A stretch of 64,000 bases of DNA from contig JACCET010000001.1 in NCBI GenBank assembly GCA_013416405.1, positions 248,001 to 312,000 on the forward strand, read 5' to 3'. Made by a program: the position numbers and the translations under genes. The notes beneath the pieces are model-generated. The model was given only the letters and a program-made list of their open reading frames with translations. It was not told the DNA's origin and searched no databases. Position 1 is the stretch's first letter. Each line of letters opens with the position of its first letter. Positions 44,057-52,567 of the stretch are shown in pieces. The stretch is from Alcaligenaceae bacterium (GTDB taxonomy: Bacteria > Pseudomonadota > Gammaproteobacteria > Burkholderiales > Burkholderiaceae_B).

Positions 44057-46258
44057 ATGGAAATCAAAGTCAATTTTCTCGATAAGCTACGCCTTGAAGC
44101 CAAGTTTGACGACTTCACGGTGGTGGCCGACCAGCCCGTCCGTTACAAGGGCGATGGCTCGGCGCCTGGCCCCTTCGATTATTTTCTGGCGTCATCGGCC
44201 TTGTGTGCGGCATATTTCGTGAAGTTGTACTGCGTGACTCGCAATATCCCTACCGAGAACATCCGCCTGTCGCAAAACAATATCGTCGATCCCGAAAACC
44301 GCTATCAGCAGATTTTCAAGATTCAGGTTGAGTTGCCGTCTGATATCTCCGAAGTCGACCGTCGGGGTATTTTGCGCTCCATTGAGCGGTGCACGGTCAA
44401 GAAAGTGGTGCAGACCGGGCCCGAGTTCGTCATTGAAGAGGTCGAGAACCTGGACGCGGACGCGCAGTCCCTGCTGACTTTGAAGCCAGACGACGATGCC
44501 TGTACTTATATTGCGGGCAAAGATCTGCCGCTGGAGCAGACCATCTCAAATATGTCGGGGCTATTGGCGGGCCTGGGCATGAAGATCGAGATCGCCTCGT
44601 GGCGCAATATCGTGCCTAATGTGTGGTCGCTGCATATCCGCGATGCGCATTCTCCAATGTGTTACACCAATGGCAAAGGGGCGACCAAGGAAAGTGCGTT
44701 GGCGTCTGCGTTGGGTGAGTTCATCGAGCGTCTGAATTGCAATTATTTCTATGGCGGCGTATTTTTGGGCAACGACATAGCTGACGCGCAGTTTGTTCAT
44801 TATCCGAACGAGCGCTGGTTCAAGCCTGGTCCAGATGACGCGCTGCCTGCCGAGATTCTGGACGAGTATTGCCTGGAGATTTATAACGCCGACGGCGAGC
44901 TGTTGGCTTCGCATCTGTACGACACCAACTCCGGCAATATGCAGCGCGGCATCTGTTCGCTGCCGTTTGTGCGTCATTCAGACGGCGAGGTGGTGTATTT
45001 TCCGTCCAATCTGGTTGAAAATCTATTCGTCAGCAATGGCATGAGCGCCGGCAATACTCTGGCCGAGGCGCAAGTGCAAAGCCTGTCCGAGATATTCGAG
45101 CGTGCGGTCAAGCGCGAAATTCTGGAAGGTGAAATGGCCTTGCCTGATGTGCCACAAGAGGTGCTGGCAAAATATCCGGCCATCCTGGCCGGCATTCAGG
45201 CGTTGGAAGAACAGGGATTTCCGGTGTTGGTGAAAGACGCCTCGTTGGGCGGCATTTATCCGGTCATGTGCGTAACCTTGATGAACCCTCGTACGGGTGG
45301 TGTCTTTGCTTCGTTCGGCGCCCATCCAAGCTTTGAGGTGGCGCTGGAGCGCAGCCTGACGGAGCTGCTGCAGGGCCGCAGTTTCGAAGGCCTGAACGAC
45401 CTGCCTCAGCCTACCTTTGTCAGCGGCTCGGTGACTGAGCCCAATAATTTCGTCGAGCACTTCATAGATTCCAGCGGCGTGGTGTCGTGGCGATTTTTCA
45501 GCGCCAAGGCAGATTTCCAGTTTGTTGAATGGGATTTTTCCGGCCATGGTGAAAATTCAAACGCCCAAGAAGCATCAACCTTGCTCGGCCTGCTGGAAGG
45601 GATGGGTAAAGAGGTATACATGGCTGTGTATGACCAATTGGGTGCCGTGGCATGCCGTATTCTGGTACCTGACTATTCGGAAATCTACCCCATAGATGAT
45701 CTGATCTGGGACAACACCAATAAGGCGCTGTTGTTCCGTGAGGATATCCTGAACCTGCATCGCCTGAACGACGCGGGCCTGGCGGCACTGCTTGAGCGTC
45801 TGGACGAAAATGAGCTGGACGACCATTCCGATATTGCCACGTTGATCGGCATAGAATTTGACGAGAATACCGACTGGGGGCAGCTCACCGTTCTTGAGTT
45901 GAAGTTGCTGATTCATCTTGCCTTGCGGCAGTTTGAAGAAGCACAGGAGCTGGTAGGAGCCTTCCTGCAATACAACGACAATACGGTCGAGCGCGGATTG
46001 TTCTATCAGGCCTTGAATGTAGTGCTCGAGGTGGTTCTTGATGACGAGCTGGAGCTGGACGACTACGTCGTGAACTTCCGCCGGATGTACGGCAACACCC
46101 GCATGGACGCGGTTCTGGGCGCCTTGGACGGAAGCGTTCGTTTTTTCGGTCTGACCCCAAGCAGCATGAAGCTGGAAGGTCTGGACAGGCACCAACGTCT
46201 GATAGACAGCTATAAGAAGCTGCATGACGCACGTGCAAACGTGGCGGGCAATCTGTAA
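44057..46258 (+). CDS. OsmC domain / YcaO domain fusion protein
   Basis: A 733-residue two-domain protein. Residues about 1-145 form an OsmC-type fold (GSAPGPFDYFLASSALCAAY), though the usual second peroxidase cysteine is not obvious. Residues about 165-560 are a YcaO domain (KGATKESALASALGEFIERL, a C-terminal TPR-like part following). E. coli YcaO, without OsmC, helps RimO methylthiolate ribosomal protein S12, whereas other YcaO enzymes cyclodehydrate peptides with ATP. No precursor peptide gene is seen beside it, so a housekeeping S12-related role is more likely than a natural-product one. Confidence 0.88.
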   Translation: MEIKVNFLDKLRLEAKFDDFTVVADQPVRYKGDGSAPGPFDYFLASSALCAAYFVKLYCVTRNIPTENIRLSQNNIVDPENRYQQIFKIQVELPSDISEVDRRGILRSIERCTVKKVVQTGPEFVIEEVENLDADAQSLLTLKPDDDACTYIAGKDLPLEQTISNMSGLLAGLGMKIEIASWRNIVPNVWSLHIRDAHSPMCYTNGKGATKESALASALGEFIERLNCNYFYGGVFLGNDIADAQFVHYPNERWFKPGPDDALPAEILDEYCLEIYNADGELLASHLYDTNSGNMQRGICSLPFVRHSDGEVVYFPSNLVENLFVSNGMSAGNTLAEAQVQSLSEIFERAVKREILEGEMALPDVPQEVLAKYPAILAGIQALEEQGFPVLVKDASLGGIYPVMCVTLMNPRTGGVFASFGAHPSFEVALERSLTELLQGRSFEGLNDLPQPTFVSGSVTEPNNFVEHFIDSSGVVSWRFFSAKADFQFVEWDFSGHGENSNAQEASTLLGLLEGMGKEVYMAVYDQLGAVACRILVPDYSEIYPIDDLIWDNTNKALLFREDILNLHRLNDAGLAALLERLDENELDDHSDIATLIGIEFDENTDWGQLTVLELKLLIHLALRQFEEAQELVGAFLQYNDNTVERGLFYQALNVVLEVVLDDELELDDYVVNFRRMYGNTRMDAVLGALDGSVRFFGLTPSSMKLEGLDRHQRLIDSYKKLHDARANVAGNL

Positions 46259-46270
46259 AGGTGAAGGCCT

Positions 46271-46526
46271 TTAGGCCTGCCGCGGCAGGTCGAACAGCAG
46301 GATTTCGGCGTTGCTGGCGTTCCATGCCCGGATGCGCGGCTCGTTCACCAGCTTTATGGCGTCCCCAGCCTTCAAGGCCTCGCCGTTCACGGTAAGGTTC
46401 CCGCGTGCAACATGGACATATGCGCATCGATCACTTCGTAGTCCGGTGCGATGCCCTGGACATTGGGTGCAATCCATATCTGCAGGAAATGTACCGGATC
46501 GGTACGGGAATGATTGAATTCGCTCT
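46271..46526 (-). pseudogene. Pirin-family (quercetin 2,3-dioxygenase-like) remnant
   Basis: The last third encodes AYVHVARGNLTVNGEALKAG to the stop (RIRAWNASNAEILLFDLPRQA is the end), which is the pirin C-terminal cupin. Upstream, in another frame, is SEFNHSRTDPVHFLQIWIAP and GIAPDYEVIDAH, which is pirin's middle. The two are joined by an internal deletion with a frame change near 46420, and the N-terminal about 100 residues are absent. No intact start exists. The gene is a decayed copy. Confidence 0.75.
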
Positions 46527-46613
46527 TTAAAGTTTCCTGATGAGTGAAGAAATGGTTAAGCCTGGCATATACTATTCTTGAAAATGGAATAATTCATGGG
46601 TCTGGGAGCCATT

Positions 46614-47546
46614 GTGGATCACTTGCTTTGCATGCGGGTTTTTGAAAAGGTAGCCGACGAGAGCGGTTTTGCCGCGGCGGCTCGCGCCATGGACATGTCG
46701 CCGCCGGTCGTAACGCGTGTGGTTGCCGAGCTCGAGACGCACCTGGGCACGCGATTGTTCCAGCGCACCACGCGGCGGGTGTCATTGACAGAGGCCGGCG
46801 AGGCTTACCTTGCGAGCATCAGGCAGATTCTGCAGGACGTGGCCGAGGCCGACGCCATAGCCAGCGCGCATACCGTCGAGCTGGCCGGCCGCCTGCGCGT
46901 GCACACGGAGCCCGTGCTGGCAAGCTATGTGATTGCTCCTTTGCTGTCGTCGTTCCGCCAGCGCCATCCCGGCATTGTGGTCGACATGGACGTCGAAACG
47001 CGCCGGGATCCGCCCATTGAAGATTACGACATCACTTTGCTGGGTACCGACGCCAGCTTCAATGCGGATATCGTCGCGCGCAAAGTGGTCGAGTCCGATG
47101 CCATCCTGGTTGCATCGCCAGACTACGTGAAACGCAGGGGAATGCCGGCGACGCCGCAGGATCTCGCCCGGCATGACAGCTTGCGCCTGAGGCGCCCCGA
47201 GGGGCCGCTGCGCCCCTGGCGCATGTGGCGCGCGTCCGATCCGGAGCAGGTGCTTGAAACGAATGCCGATCCCGTTCTTATAGCCAACCATACCGATACC
47301 TTGCTTCGCGCAGCGCTGGATGGGGCGGGCATCACGTCTATATCGCTGGATGTCGTGGCGCCCTACCTGACTGGCGGTCAATTGATCCGGGTGCTTAATC
47401 CGTGGATTACCGGACAGCTGGCAATGTATGCGGCGTTGCCAAGTCGCAAGTTCGTGCCGAGACGATCACGCGTTTTTCTGGATTTTCTGGTCGAGCGCAC
47501 CCGAAAGCAAAACAGCGAAGCCCTGAGGGTGTGTGGCGCGCTTTAG
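46614..47546 (+). CDS. LysR family transcriptional regulator
   Basis: A 310-residue LysR protein with HTH FAAAARAMDMSPPVVTRVVA and KtrrVSLTEAGEAYL-type linker. I chose GTG at 46614 because GGGAG is 5 bases upstream and the start then reads MDHLLCMRVFEKVADESG, as in close relatives. An ATG at 46596 with a weaker GGAA site is the alternative. It starts 87 bases from the pirin remnant on the opposite strand; pirin genes are often next to such regulators, so its original target may be the lost gene. Confidence 0.9.
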   Translation: MDHLLCMRVFEKVADESGFAAAARAMDMSPPVVTRVVAELETHLGTRLFQRTTRRVSLTEAGEAYLASIRQILQDVAEADAIASAHTVELAGRLRVHTEPVLASYVIAPLLSSFRQRHPGIVVDMDVETRRDPPIEDYDITLLGTDASFNADIVARKVVESDAILVASPDYVKRRGMPATPQDLARHDSLRLRRPEGPLRPWRMWRASDPEQVLETNADPVLIANHTDTLLRAALDGAGITSISLDVVAPYLTGGQLIRVLNPWITGQLAMYAALPSRKFVPRRSRVFLDFLVERTRKQNSEALRVCGAL

Positions 47547-47573
47547 AATTAGACCGGCATAGGGCTGCAACAC

Positions 47574-48410
47574 ATGAAAGTATTCACTCGCAACGACGCG
47601 CTGATGGTGGGAGAAATCCTGGCCGATGTCGGGCGCACCGAGATCATGCCGCGCTTTACCGGGGCTGTGGTCAACAGCACACGGGAAAAAACATCAATAT
47701 TTGATGTGGTTACCGATGCCGACGAGGCGGCGGAGCGCGAAATTTCTTGCCGTTTGCGCAAGCTTTTCCCGGCTGCGGCCATCATTGGCGAAGAGGCGGC
47801 AGGGCGCAAGCCTGAACTGCTGACACAGATCGCCACAGCAGATCTCGCATTCATCATCGATCCCATCGATGGAACCAAGAACTTTTCTTCTGGCATCCCT
47901 TTATTTGGAGTCATGGTCGCAGCTACGGTACGAGGCGAGATTGTCATGGGAGTCATTCACGATCCTGTATGCCGGGATACTTCCTACGCGGTTCGCGGCG
48001 TGGGTGCCTGGCGCCAAGGAGAAGATCTATTGGATAGGAGCCTGAAGGTAGCCGATCCGGTGCCCGTGCCGCAGATGCATGGCGTGGCGGGTTCAGGCTT
48101 TCTTCCCGAACCCACGCGCTCTATCGTGGCCAGAAATCTGCCCAGGATGGGCATGAGTTTCTGGATGCGCAGTGCCGCGCAGGAATACAGGATGGCCGCG
48201 GCAGGTCATTGCCATGTTCTGGTCTATAACAAGCTGATGCCATGGGACCATGCGGCGGGCTGGCTCCTGCATAAAGAGGCCGGGGGCTACAGTGCGCAGC
48301 TTGATGGGTCGCCATATCGGCCCGACCGCCTTACGGGCGGGCTTATCTGCGCGCCTGACTTTGAGTCCTGGCAACTTATCAGAAGCGCGCTCTTTGACCT
48401 TCCCATGTAG
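47574..48410 (+). CDS. Inositol monophosphatase family protein
   Basis: A 278-residue Mg-dependent phosphatase. The metal ligands are Glu73 (IGEEA), Asp96 and Asp99 (IDPIDGTKNF) and the aspartate of PWDHAAGWLLHKEAGG (about 224). Family members hydrolyse inositol, histidinol or adenosine phosphates. The IDPIDGTKNF pattern alone cannot separate them. No histidine genes are nearby, so the substrate is open. Confidence 0.88.
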   Translation: MKVFTRNDALMVGEILADVGRTEIMPRFTGAVVNSTREKTSIFDVVTDADEAAEREISCRLRKLFPAAAIIGEEAAGRKPELLTQIATADLAFIIDPIDGTKNFSSGIPLFGVMVAATVRGEIVMGVIHDPVCRDTSYAVRGVGAWRQGEDLLDRSLKVADPVPVPQMHGVAGSGFLPEPTRSIVARNLPRMGMSFWMRSAAQEYRMAAAGHCHVLVYNKLMPWDHAAGWLLHKEAGGYSAQLDGSPYRPDRLTGGLICAPDFESWQLIRSALFDLPM

Positions 48411-48452
48411 TCACGGGTGGAGCTTTAAAGCATCCAGTGCTTGAGCTGGTGG

Positions 48453-48644
48453 CTATTTTTTGTCTGACTTGTGATCCGGCTTATGCCTGGTCTTCGTCGC
48501 GGCCAAGTCATGCAGTTCCTTTTTGTTCATGGATTCATACATGGACTTGGCAGGTCCTTTCAACTCGCTGACCTTTTTATCGCCTTCTTTGGCCGCCAAC
48601 GCGATGCCGGCCGCCTGTTGCTGGGATTTGGATTTCGCTGGCAT
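48453..48644 (-). CDS. DUF3008 family small protein
   Basis: A 63-residue basic protein starting MPAKSKSQQQAAGIALAAKE with SELKGPAKSMYESMNKKELH near the middle, the DUF3008 pattern, and a Lys/His-rich tail. Such proteins are small, probably DNA- or RNA-associated, and common in stress-related gene groups. I chose the ATG at 48644 behind AAGGAG; a longer frame is not family-like. Confidence 0.82.
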   Translation of the reverse strand: MPAKSKSQQQAAGIALAAKEGDKKVSELKGPAKSMYESMNKKELHDLAATKTRHKPDHKSDKK

Positions 48645-48709
48645 GATGAGCTCCTTGCATGGTTGATCTAGCTTGTTGAGCAGCATGTTCCGTGCCTGCC
48701 GGGGCCGGC

Positions 48710-49003
48710 ATGAAACATGCTCGCCACTCTGCTGCATTTACGTCGGCACGTTGCCATGACGAGGAGGCGAATCTTCTGGCCATTAATCTGATGCATGACA
48801 TTGTCACAGGCGCAAAGACTGTGGAGGAAGCCCGCGCCTATTATGGCAAGGAATTTCTGGATTACCGACGCAGCAAGCCCACGCCTTATATGGAAAAGTT
48901 GAGGTTTGCCACCTGCGACGAATCCACTGGGGACCCCGACCAAGCTATATTGACCGAGGATGATCTCCTAAAGGCGAAGGCGCAAGGAAAACAGGGCAAA
49001 TGA
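48710..49003 (+). CDS. Hypothetical small acidic protein
   Basis: A 97-residue open frame from the ATG at 48710 with plausible protein composition (VEEARAYYGKEFLDYRRSKP, then PDQAILTEDDLLKAKAQGK). No recognised family and no strong ribosome site, so the start is uncertain and a later one (MHDIVTG, 48791) is possible. Its 3' end overlaps the end of the opposite zinc-finger gene by 59 bases, just where that gene's homology ends. This suggests a junction. Confidence 0.5.
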   Translation: MKHARHSAAFTSARCHDEEANLLAINLMHDIVTGAKTVEEARAYYGKEFLDYRRSKPTPYMEKLRFATCDESTGDPDQAILTEDDLLKAKAQGKQGK

Positions 49004-49145
49004 TTTGCGACACGCCGCAATGCTCGCACCGCGGCGCGGCCTTGTAAATGGCACATTCGAAACTGTCGAAGGTATAGGTTCTTCCCTGAATGCTCAGTTC
49101 GAAGCATTTATCATATTCATTGCCGCAAGAATCACATTTTTTCAT
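48945..49145 (-). CDS. Small zinc-finger-like protein, C-terminal half replaced
   Basis: A 66-residue protein beginning MKKCDSCGNEYDKCFELSIQ, then TYTFDSFECAIYKAAPRCEHCG. This resembles a family of about 65-70 residues with paired CxxC zinc motifs. After CEHCG the family normally continues with a second cysteine pair, but here it becomes VSQIICPVFLAPSPLGDHP with no cysteine pair. The second zinc half is therefore missing. The ATG at 49145 follows GGAGG, inside the 3' end of the upstream gene. Confidence 0.6.
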   Translation of the reverse strand: MKKCDSCGNEYDKCFELSIQGRTYTFDSFECAIYKAAPRCEHCGVSQIICPVFLAPSPLGDHPRSI

Positions 49146-49431
49146 GGGAGCCTCCTTGATTTTCAGTGCGCTGCGAAAAGTCGCCACTGCCCAGTTCGGT
49201 GACGCCATCAGTCGGCGTATTCAGTGATTGCTCCACAGCCCGGCTGATCTGTTCGCGTCCTCGTTCGAACGCATCCAGCAGTTCACTTGCCGTGGTGTCC
49301 CGCGCGCCGAACCCTTGTACCAACGCCTCGTCGGAAATTTCGAAGCTGCGGTCTTCGCCTTCGTGTTTCCAGTTAAAGCGTATGTAGCCGTCGTGATATT
49401 TGGCTTCGGTGGCTTTTGCAAATTTGGTCAT
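49132..49431 (-). CDS. DUF1488-like small protein
   Basis: A 99-residue acidic protein starting MTKFAKATEAKYHDGYIRFN, with RSFEISDEALVQGFGARDT resembling the DUF1488 core. The ATG at 49431 follows AGGAA. It overlaps the next gene by 14 bases, so the two are translated together. Function unknown; DUF1488 genes occur in stress or mobile accessory blocks. Confidence 0.6.
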   Translation of the reverse strand: MTKFAKATEAKYHDGYIRFNWKHEGEDRSFEISDEALVQGFGARDTTASELLDAFERGREQISRAVEQSLNTPTDGVTELGSGDFSQRTENQGGSHEKM

Positions 49432-49509
49432 GAATCTGTTCCTAGGTTGGTGTTTTGGGATCAATAGGACGGGCGAGGTCTTGATCAGGTTCCGGACGAT
49501 CAGGCCGCT

Positions 49510-50064
49510 TCAGCCCCAGTTCGGCAGAATGTCCCATTCCCCTCCGGTTGCCGCGGGCCGCTCGTTGTGCGGCGGCTCTCCACGCAGGCCTTGGTGAAGT
49601 CTTACCATCTCGAGCAGCGCAAAATCAGCACTGGCCGCCCGCACTTCATTACGTGTGCCATGAAAAACGTGCGTCTTGGAAAAAACGCGTCCAACGCCGT
49701 TCTTGCCCTTGAATACCCAGGCAAAACATTGCGTTCCTTCGGGCGGACCGTCGGGCACCGATTCGGCAATGCCGGTGTTGGCAATGGCCACGTTTGCCTG
49801 GCTTCTCGCAATCGCGCCGTGTGCCATTTCCATCGACACTTCTTCGCTGGTCAGTCCGAAGCTTTCGATCGTCGACTCCTTCACATCCAGACAGCCTTGC
49901 TTGGCGGTGGCAGAGTAGGCGACATAGGCGCAATCCAGTATGTCGCCTGCACCATGTACATCCACCAGGCGCGCGGCAATAAGGCCTGCAGTGCAGGATT
50001 CGGCCGTGACCAGGGTCAATTCATGCTCATGCATATAGCGGGCAACGGATTCGATGTCATTCAT
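49510..50064 (-). CDS. CinA C-terminal domain protein (nicotinamide-nucleotide amidohydrolase-like)
   Basis: A 184-residue protein with the CinA deamidase core: TLVTAESCTAGLIAARLVD (catalytic serine and threonine), CAYVAYSATAKQG, and ANTGIAESVPDGPPEGTQCF. Stand-alone members recycle nicotinamide mononucleotide to nicotinate mononucleotide, relevant to NAD salvage after NAD-dependent processes. It lies 71 bases upstream of the ku-ligD pair, on the same strand but after it in transcription order. Confidence 0.88.
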   Translation of the reverse strand: MNDIESVARYMHEHELTLVTAESCTAGLIAARLVDVHGAGDILDCAYVAYSATAKQGCLDVKESTIESFGLTSEEVSMEMAHGAIARSQANVAIANTGIAESVPDGPPEGTQCFAWVFKGKNGVGRVFSKTHVFHGTRNEVRAASADFALLEMVRLHQGLRGEPPHNERPAATGGEWDILPNWG

Positions 50065-50134
50065 TTGGCGCTCTTTGTCTTGTTATGTATGGGTGGTTGC
50101 TTAAGCGCAGCAAGCCGTGTGCCCGACCAGCCGG

Positions 50135-52558
50135 CTACCTTTGCGCCTTGTAGCCCAGGGCCTTCATGGCGCGCGTCAACGTGTTGCGGCGACTGGCGTA
50201 GTCCGCCCAAGGCTGGTTGCCTTCGCTCAAGCGTTCATCGATGTTGCCTATATGCCACTGTGCCGCGCTCTCGAGCTTTTCCACTTCCTCCCAATAAACA
50301 GGTACCGAAACGCCCATGCCCGGCCGGGCACGCAGGGACCAGGCAACCACGGTGGTGGCCCCCCAGCCATTGCGCAGATAATCGATGAATATCTTGCCAA
50401 CCCGGTTGCGCGGCCCGCTTTTGGAGGCAAAGCGATCGGGCATGGTCTTGGCCAGGTGTTGCACAACTGCCTTGGATACGCCCTTGACCGTATCCCAGTC
50501 ATGGCGCCGCTGTATAGGTACCACGACATGCAGGCCTTTGCCGCCACTGGTTTTGCAGAATGGCTGCAGCGAGAGTTCCAGCAAAAAGGCCTGCAGCAGC
50601 AACGCAGCCTCTTGAGTGGTTCGCCAACTTACGCCTTTGCCAGGATCCAGATCGAACACCATGCGGTCCGGTTTGCCCATGAGTGTGTGCCTGGCATTCC
50701 AGGTATGGAACTCAAGCACGTTCATCTGCGCCGCTGCCGGCAGACCTTGCTTATTAAAGACGCTTATCAGCGGTGCATGCCCGGGATCAAGATCCTGGGA
50801 CAGAGTGCGCACGCCTGCCATGTTTGTGGTTTCCATGTGCTTCTGGAAGAATATCTCGCCTTTCACGCCCTCGGGCGCCCGCACCAGCGATACCGGCCTG
50901 TGTTTCAGATGCGGCATCATCAACGCTGCCATCTCTGCGTAATAGTGCACAACGTCCACCTTGCTGGTGCCCGACTCCTTATCGATGATGCGTTCGGGAT
51001 GAGTTACCTTTATCTTGCCGGCCATGGAACTCTTTTTCTGTGCTGTCATACTCGTTTCCCTGATGATCTTTCGGGCCGGCTTATCAGTGCGCAGGCCCTG
51101 GAACACGGCATGGCGGATGCGTCCGCTTTGTGTCCATTGGGCGAAAGACACCTCTGCCAGCAGGACTGGCTTTACCCAGTGGACTTTGCCCCGTGTCGCC
51201 ACGCGCGGTGTCAGTGGACTGGTCTTCGTGGTCAGCGCGTCCAGCTGCGTGCGGATGCGGGCCAGGCTTGCCGAGTCGAATCCCGTTCCCACATTGCCTG
51301 CATAGCGCAACGCGCCGCTTTCGTCATGCGTGGCCAGCAGAAGCGAGCCCAAACCGCTGCGGCTACCCTTGGGTTCGGTGTAGCCCACAATAACGAACTC
51401 CTGGCGTTGCTGGCACTTGAGTTTGAGCCAGTCGGTGGAGCGGCGCGAAACGTAAAGCGAGGCTTTCCTTTTTCCTATCACTCCTTCCAGACCCAGCTTG
51501 CAAGCCGTGGCGTGGATCTCATTGGCAGGAACGTCGAAAGCGGTACTGAAGCGCAAGGGGCTGTTGGCTACAGAAGGAGCCTGCGACAGCAAGCTTTCCA
51601 ACTGCGTGCGGCGCTGGTGCAGCGGCACGTTGCGAAGGTCGCGTCCATCGCAATAAGGAAGGTCGAAAAGATAATACAGGATGCGATCTGTACGATCGCT
51701 GTCGAAAGCATTCTGAAGCGCCTGAAAATCAGGCAGGCCCTGTTCATTCATGACAACAATCTCTCCGTCGTACCAACCGGACGGCAGTTGCATGGCGCGT
51801 ATCCCGCGTTCCAGTTGTGGTAGCCGGGCGGTCCAATCGTGTCCATTGCGGGTCAGCAGTTTGACGGTTGAGCCTTCTATACGTGCCAGCAGGCGATAGC
51901 CGTCAAGCTTGACCTCATAGATCCAGCCTTGTGTATCTGCGGGTGGAGTATCGGTCAGCGTGGCCAGCTGCGGCTTCAGGCTCGGGGGCAGCGCGGCTTG
52001 CTTGCCCCGGGGTGCTGCCACGCTCTCGGCCAGCTCCGCCACAATATCGACGTCGGCGCCAGCCCTGGCGTAATCGTCCTTCTCCTTCATGAGCAGCCAG
52101 GGCGGCTGCTTCTCGCTACTGCCTTTCATGCGCACCAATGCCCATTTTCCGCGCAGCTTTTCGCCACGCAGGACAAATGTCAGCTTGCCGTCGCGATATC
52201 CTTTCTGTGGGTTCTGATCCGGTTCCCACGTTCCCCGATCCCAGATGATGACTTTGCCCGCCCCGTATTCCCCTTTGGGAATCAGGCCCTCAAACTGGTT
52301 ATAGGAAATTGGATGGTCTTCGACTTGAATGGCCATGCGTTTGACGGCGGGATCAAGGCTTGGTCCCTTGGGCACAGCCCAGCTTTTCATGGTGCCGTTC
52401 AGTTCCAGCCGGAAGTCGTAGTGCAAGCGACTTGCCCAGTGTTTCTGAACGACAAAAGTGGGTGTGTGCTGATTTGCGCTGCCTCCGGCACGCGGCTCAG
52501 GCGTCGCCGAAAAGTTTCGTTTTGCCTTGTATTGCTTAAGCGGATCCGCACGAGGCAT
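50135..52558 (-). CDS. ligD: Multifunctional ATP-dependent DNA ligase LigD (phosphoesterase-ligase-polymerase)
   Basis: An 807-residue bacterial NHEJ enzyme with all three domains. The phosphoesterase (about 30-150) has HWASRLHYDFRLEL. The ligase (about 200-500) has the adenylated lysine Lys217 in YEVKLDGYR. The primase-like polymerase is C-terminal (about 530-800) and has MVFDLDPGKG. It repairs double-strand breaks with Ku. The domain order equals that of Pseudomonas LigD. A 568-residue open frame on the other strand is a shadow of it. Confidence 0.96.
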   Translation of the reverse strand: MPRADPLKQYKAKRNFSATPEPRAGGSANQHTPTFVVQKHWASRLHYDFRLELNGTMKSWAVPKGPSLDPAVKRMAIQVEDHPISYNQFEGLIPKGEYGAGKVIIWDRGTWEPDQNPQKGYRDGKLTFVLRGEKLRGKWALVRMKGSSEKQPPWLLMKEKDDYARAGADVDIVAELAESVAAPRGKQAALPPSLKPQLATLTDTPPADTQGWIYEVKLDGYRLLARIEGSTVKLLTRNGHDWTARLPQLERGIRAMQLPSGWYDGEIVVMNEQGLPDFQALQNAFDSDRTDRILYYLFDLPYCDGRDLRNVPLHQRRTQLESLLSQAPSVANSPLRFSTAFDVPANEIHATACKLGLEGVIGKRKASLYVSRRSTDWLKLKCQQRQEFVIVGYTEPKGSRSGLGSLLLATHDESGALRYAGNVGTGFDSASLARIRTQLDALTTKTSPLTPRVATRGKVHWVKPVLLAEVSFAQWTQSGRIRHAVFQGLRTDKPARKIIRETSMTAQKKSSMAGKIKVTHPERIIDKESGTSKVDVVHYYAEMAALMMPHLKHRPVSLVRAPEGVKGEIFFQKHMETTNMAGVRTLSQDLDPGHAPLISVFNKQGLPAAAQMNVLEFHTWNARHTLMGKPDRMVFDLDPGKGVSWRTTQEAALLLQAFLLELSLQPFCKTSGGKGLHVVVPIQRRHDWDTVKGVSKAVVQHLAKTMPDRFASKSGPRNRVGKIFIDYLRNGWGATTVVAWSLRARPGMGVSVPVYWEEVEKLESAAQWHIGNIDERLSEGNQPWADYASRRNTLTRAMKALGYKAQR

Positions 52559-52567
52559 GGGTGGCTC

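Noticed and set aside
45575-46225. 216-residue minus-strand frame opposite the OsmC-YcaO gene
   Set aside because: Complements a continuous, conserved C-terminal region of the YcaO protein. No homology seen.
44057-46258. YcaO gene as a natural-product (RiPP) cluster
   Set aside because: No precursor peptide, dehydrogenase, leader peptidase or exporter lies beside it, and the OsmC-YcaO form fits a housekeeping role better.
46545-46573. Promoter for the LysR gene at 46.6 kb
   Set aside because: TATACT at 46568 is a good -10, but the -35 (TGAAGA) matches consensus at only three positions.
48429-48461. Terminator after the inositol-phosphatase gene
   Set aside because: AGC/GCT plus CCAG/CTGG with a mismatched internal loop before six T is weak, and it overlaps the DUF3008 stop. 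Not secure enough to annotate.
50117-51823. 568-residue open frame on the plus strand
   Set aside because: It lies wholly opposite ligD, whose three domains and catalytic residues are clear. The opposite frame has no domain and arises from GC-rich codon pattern.
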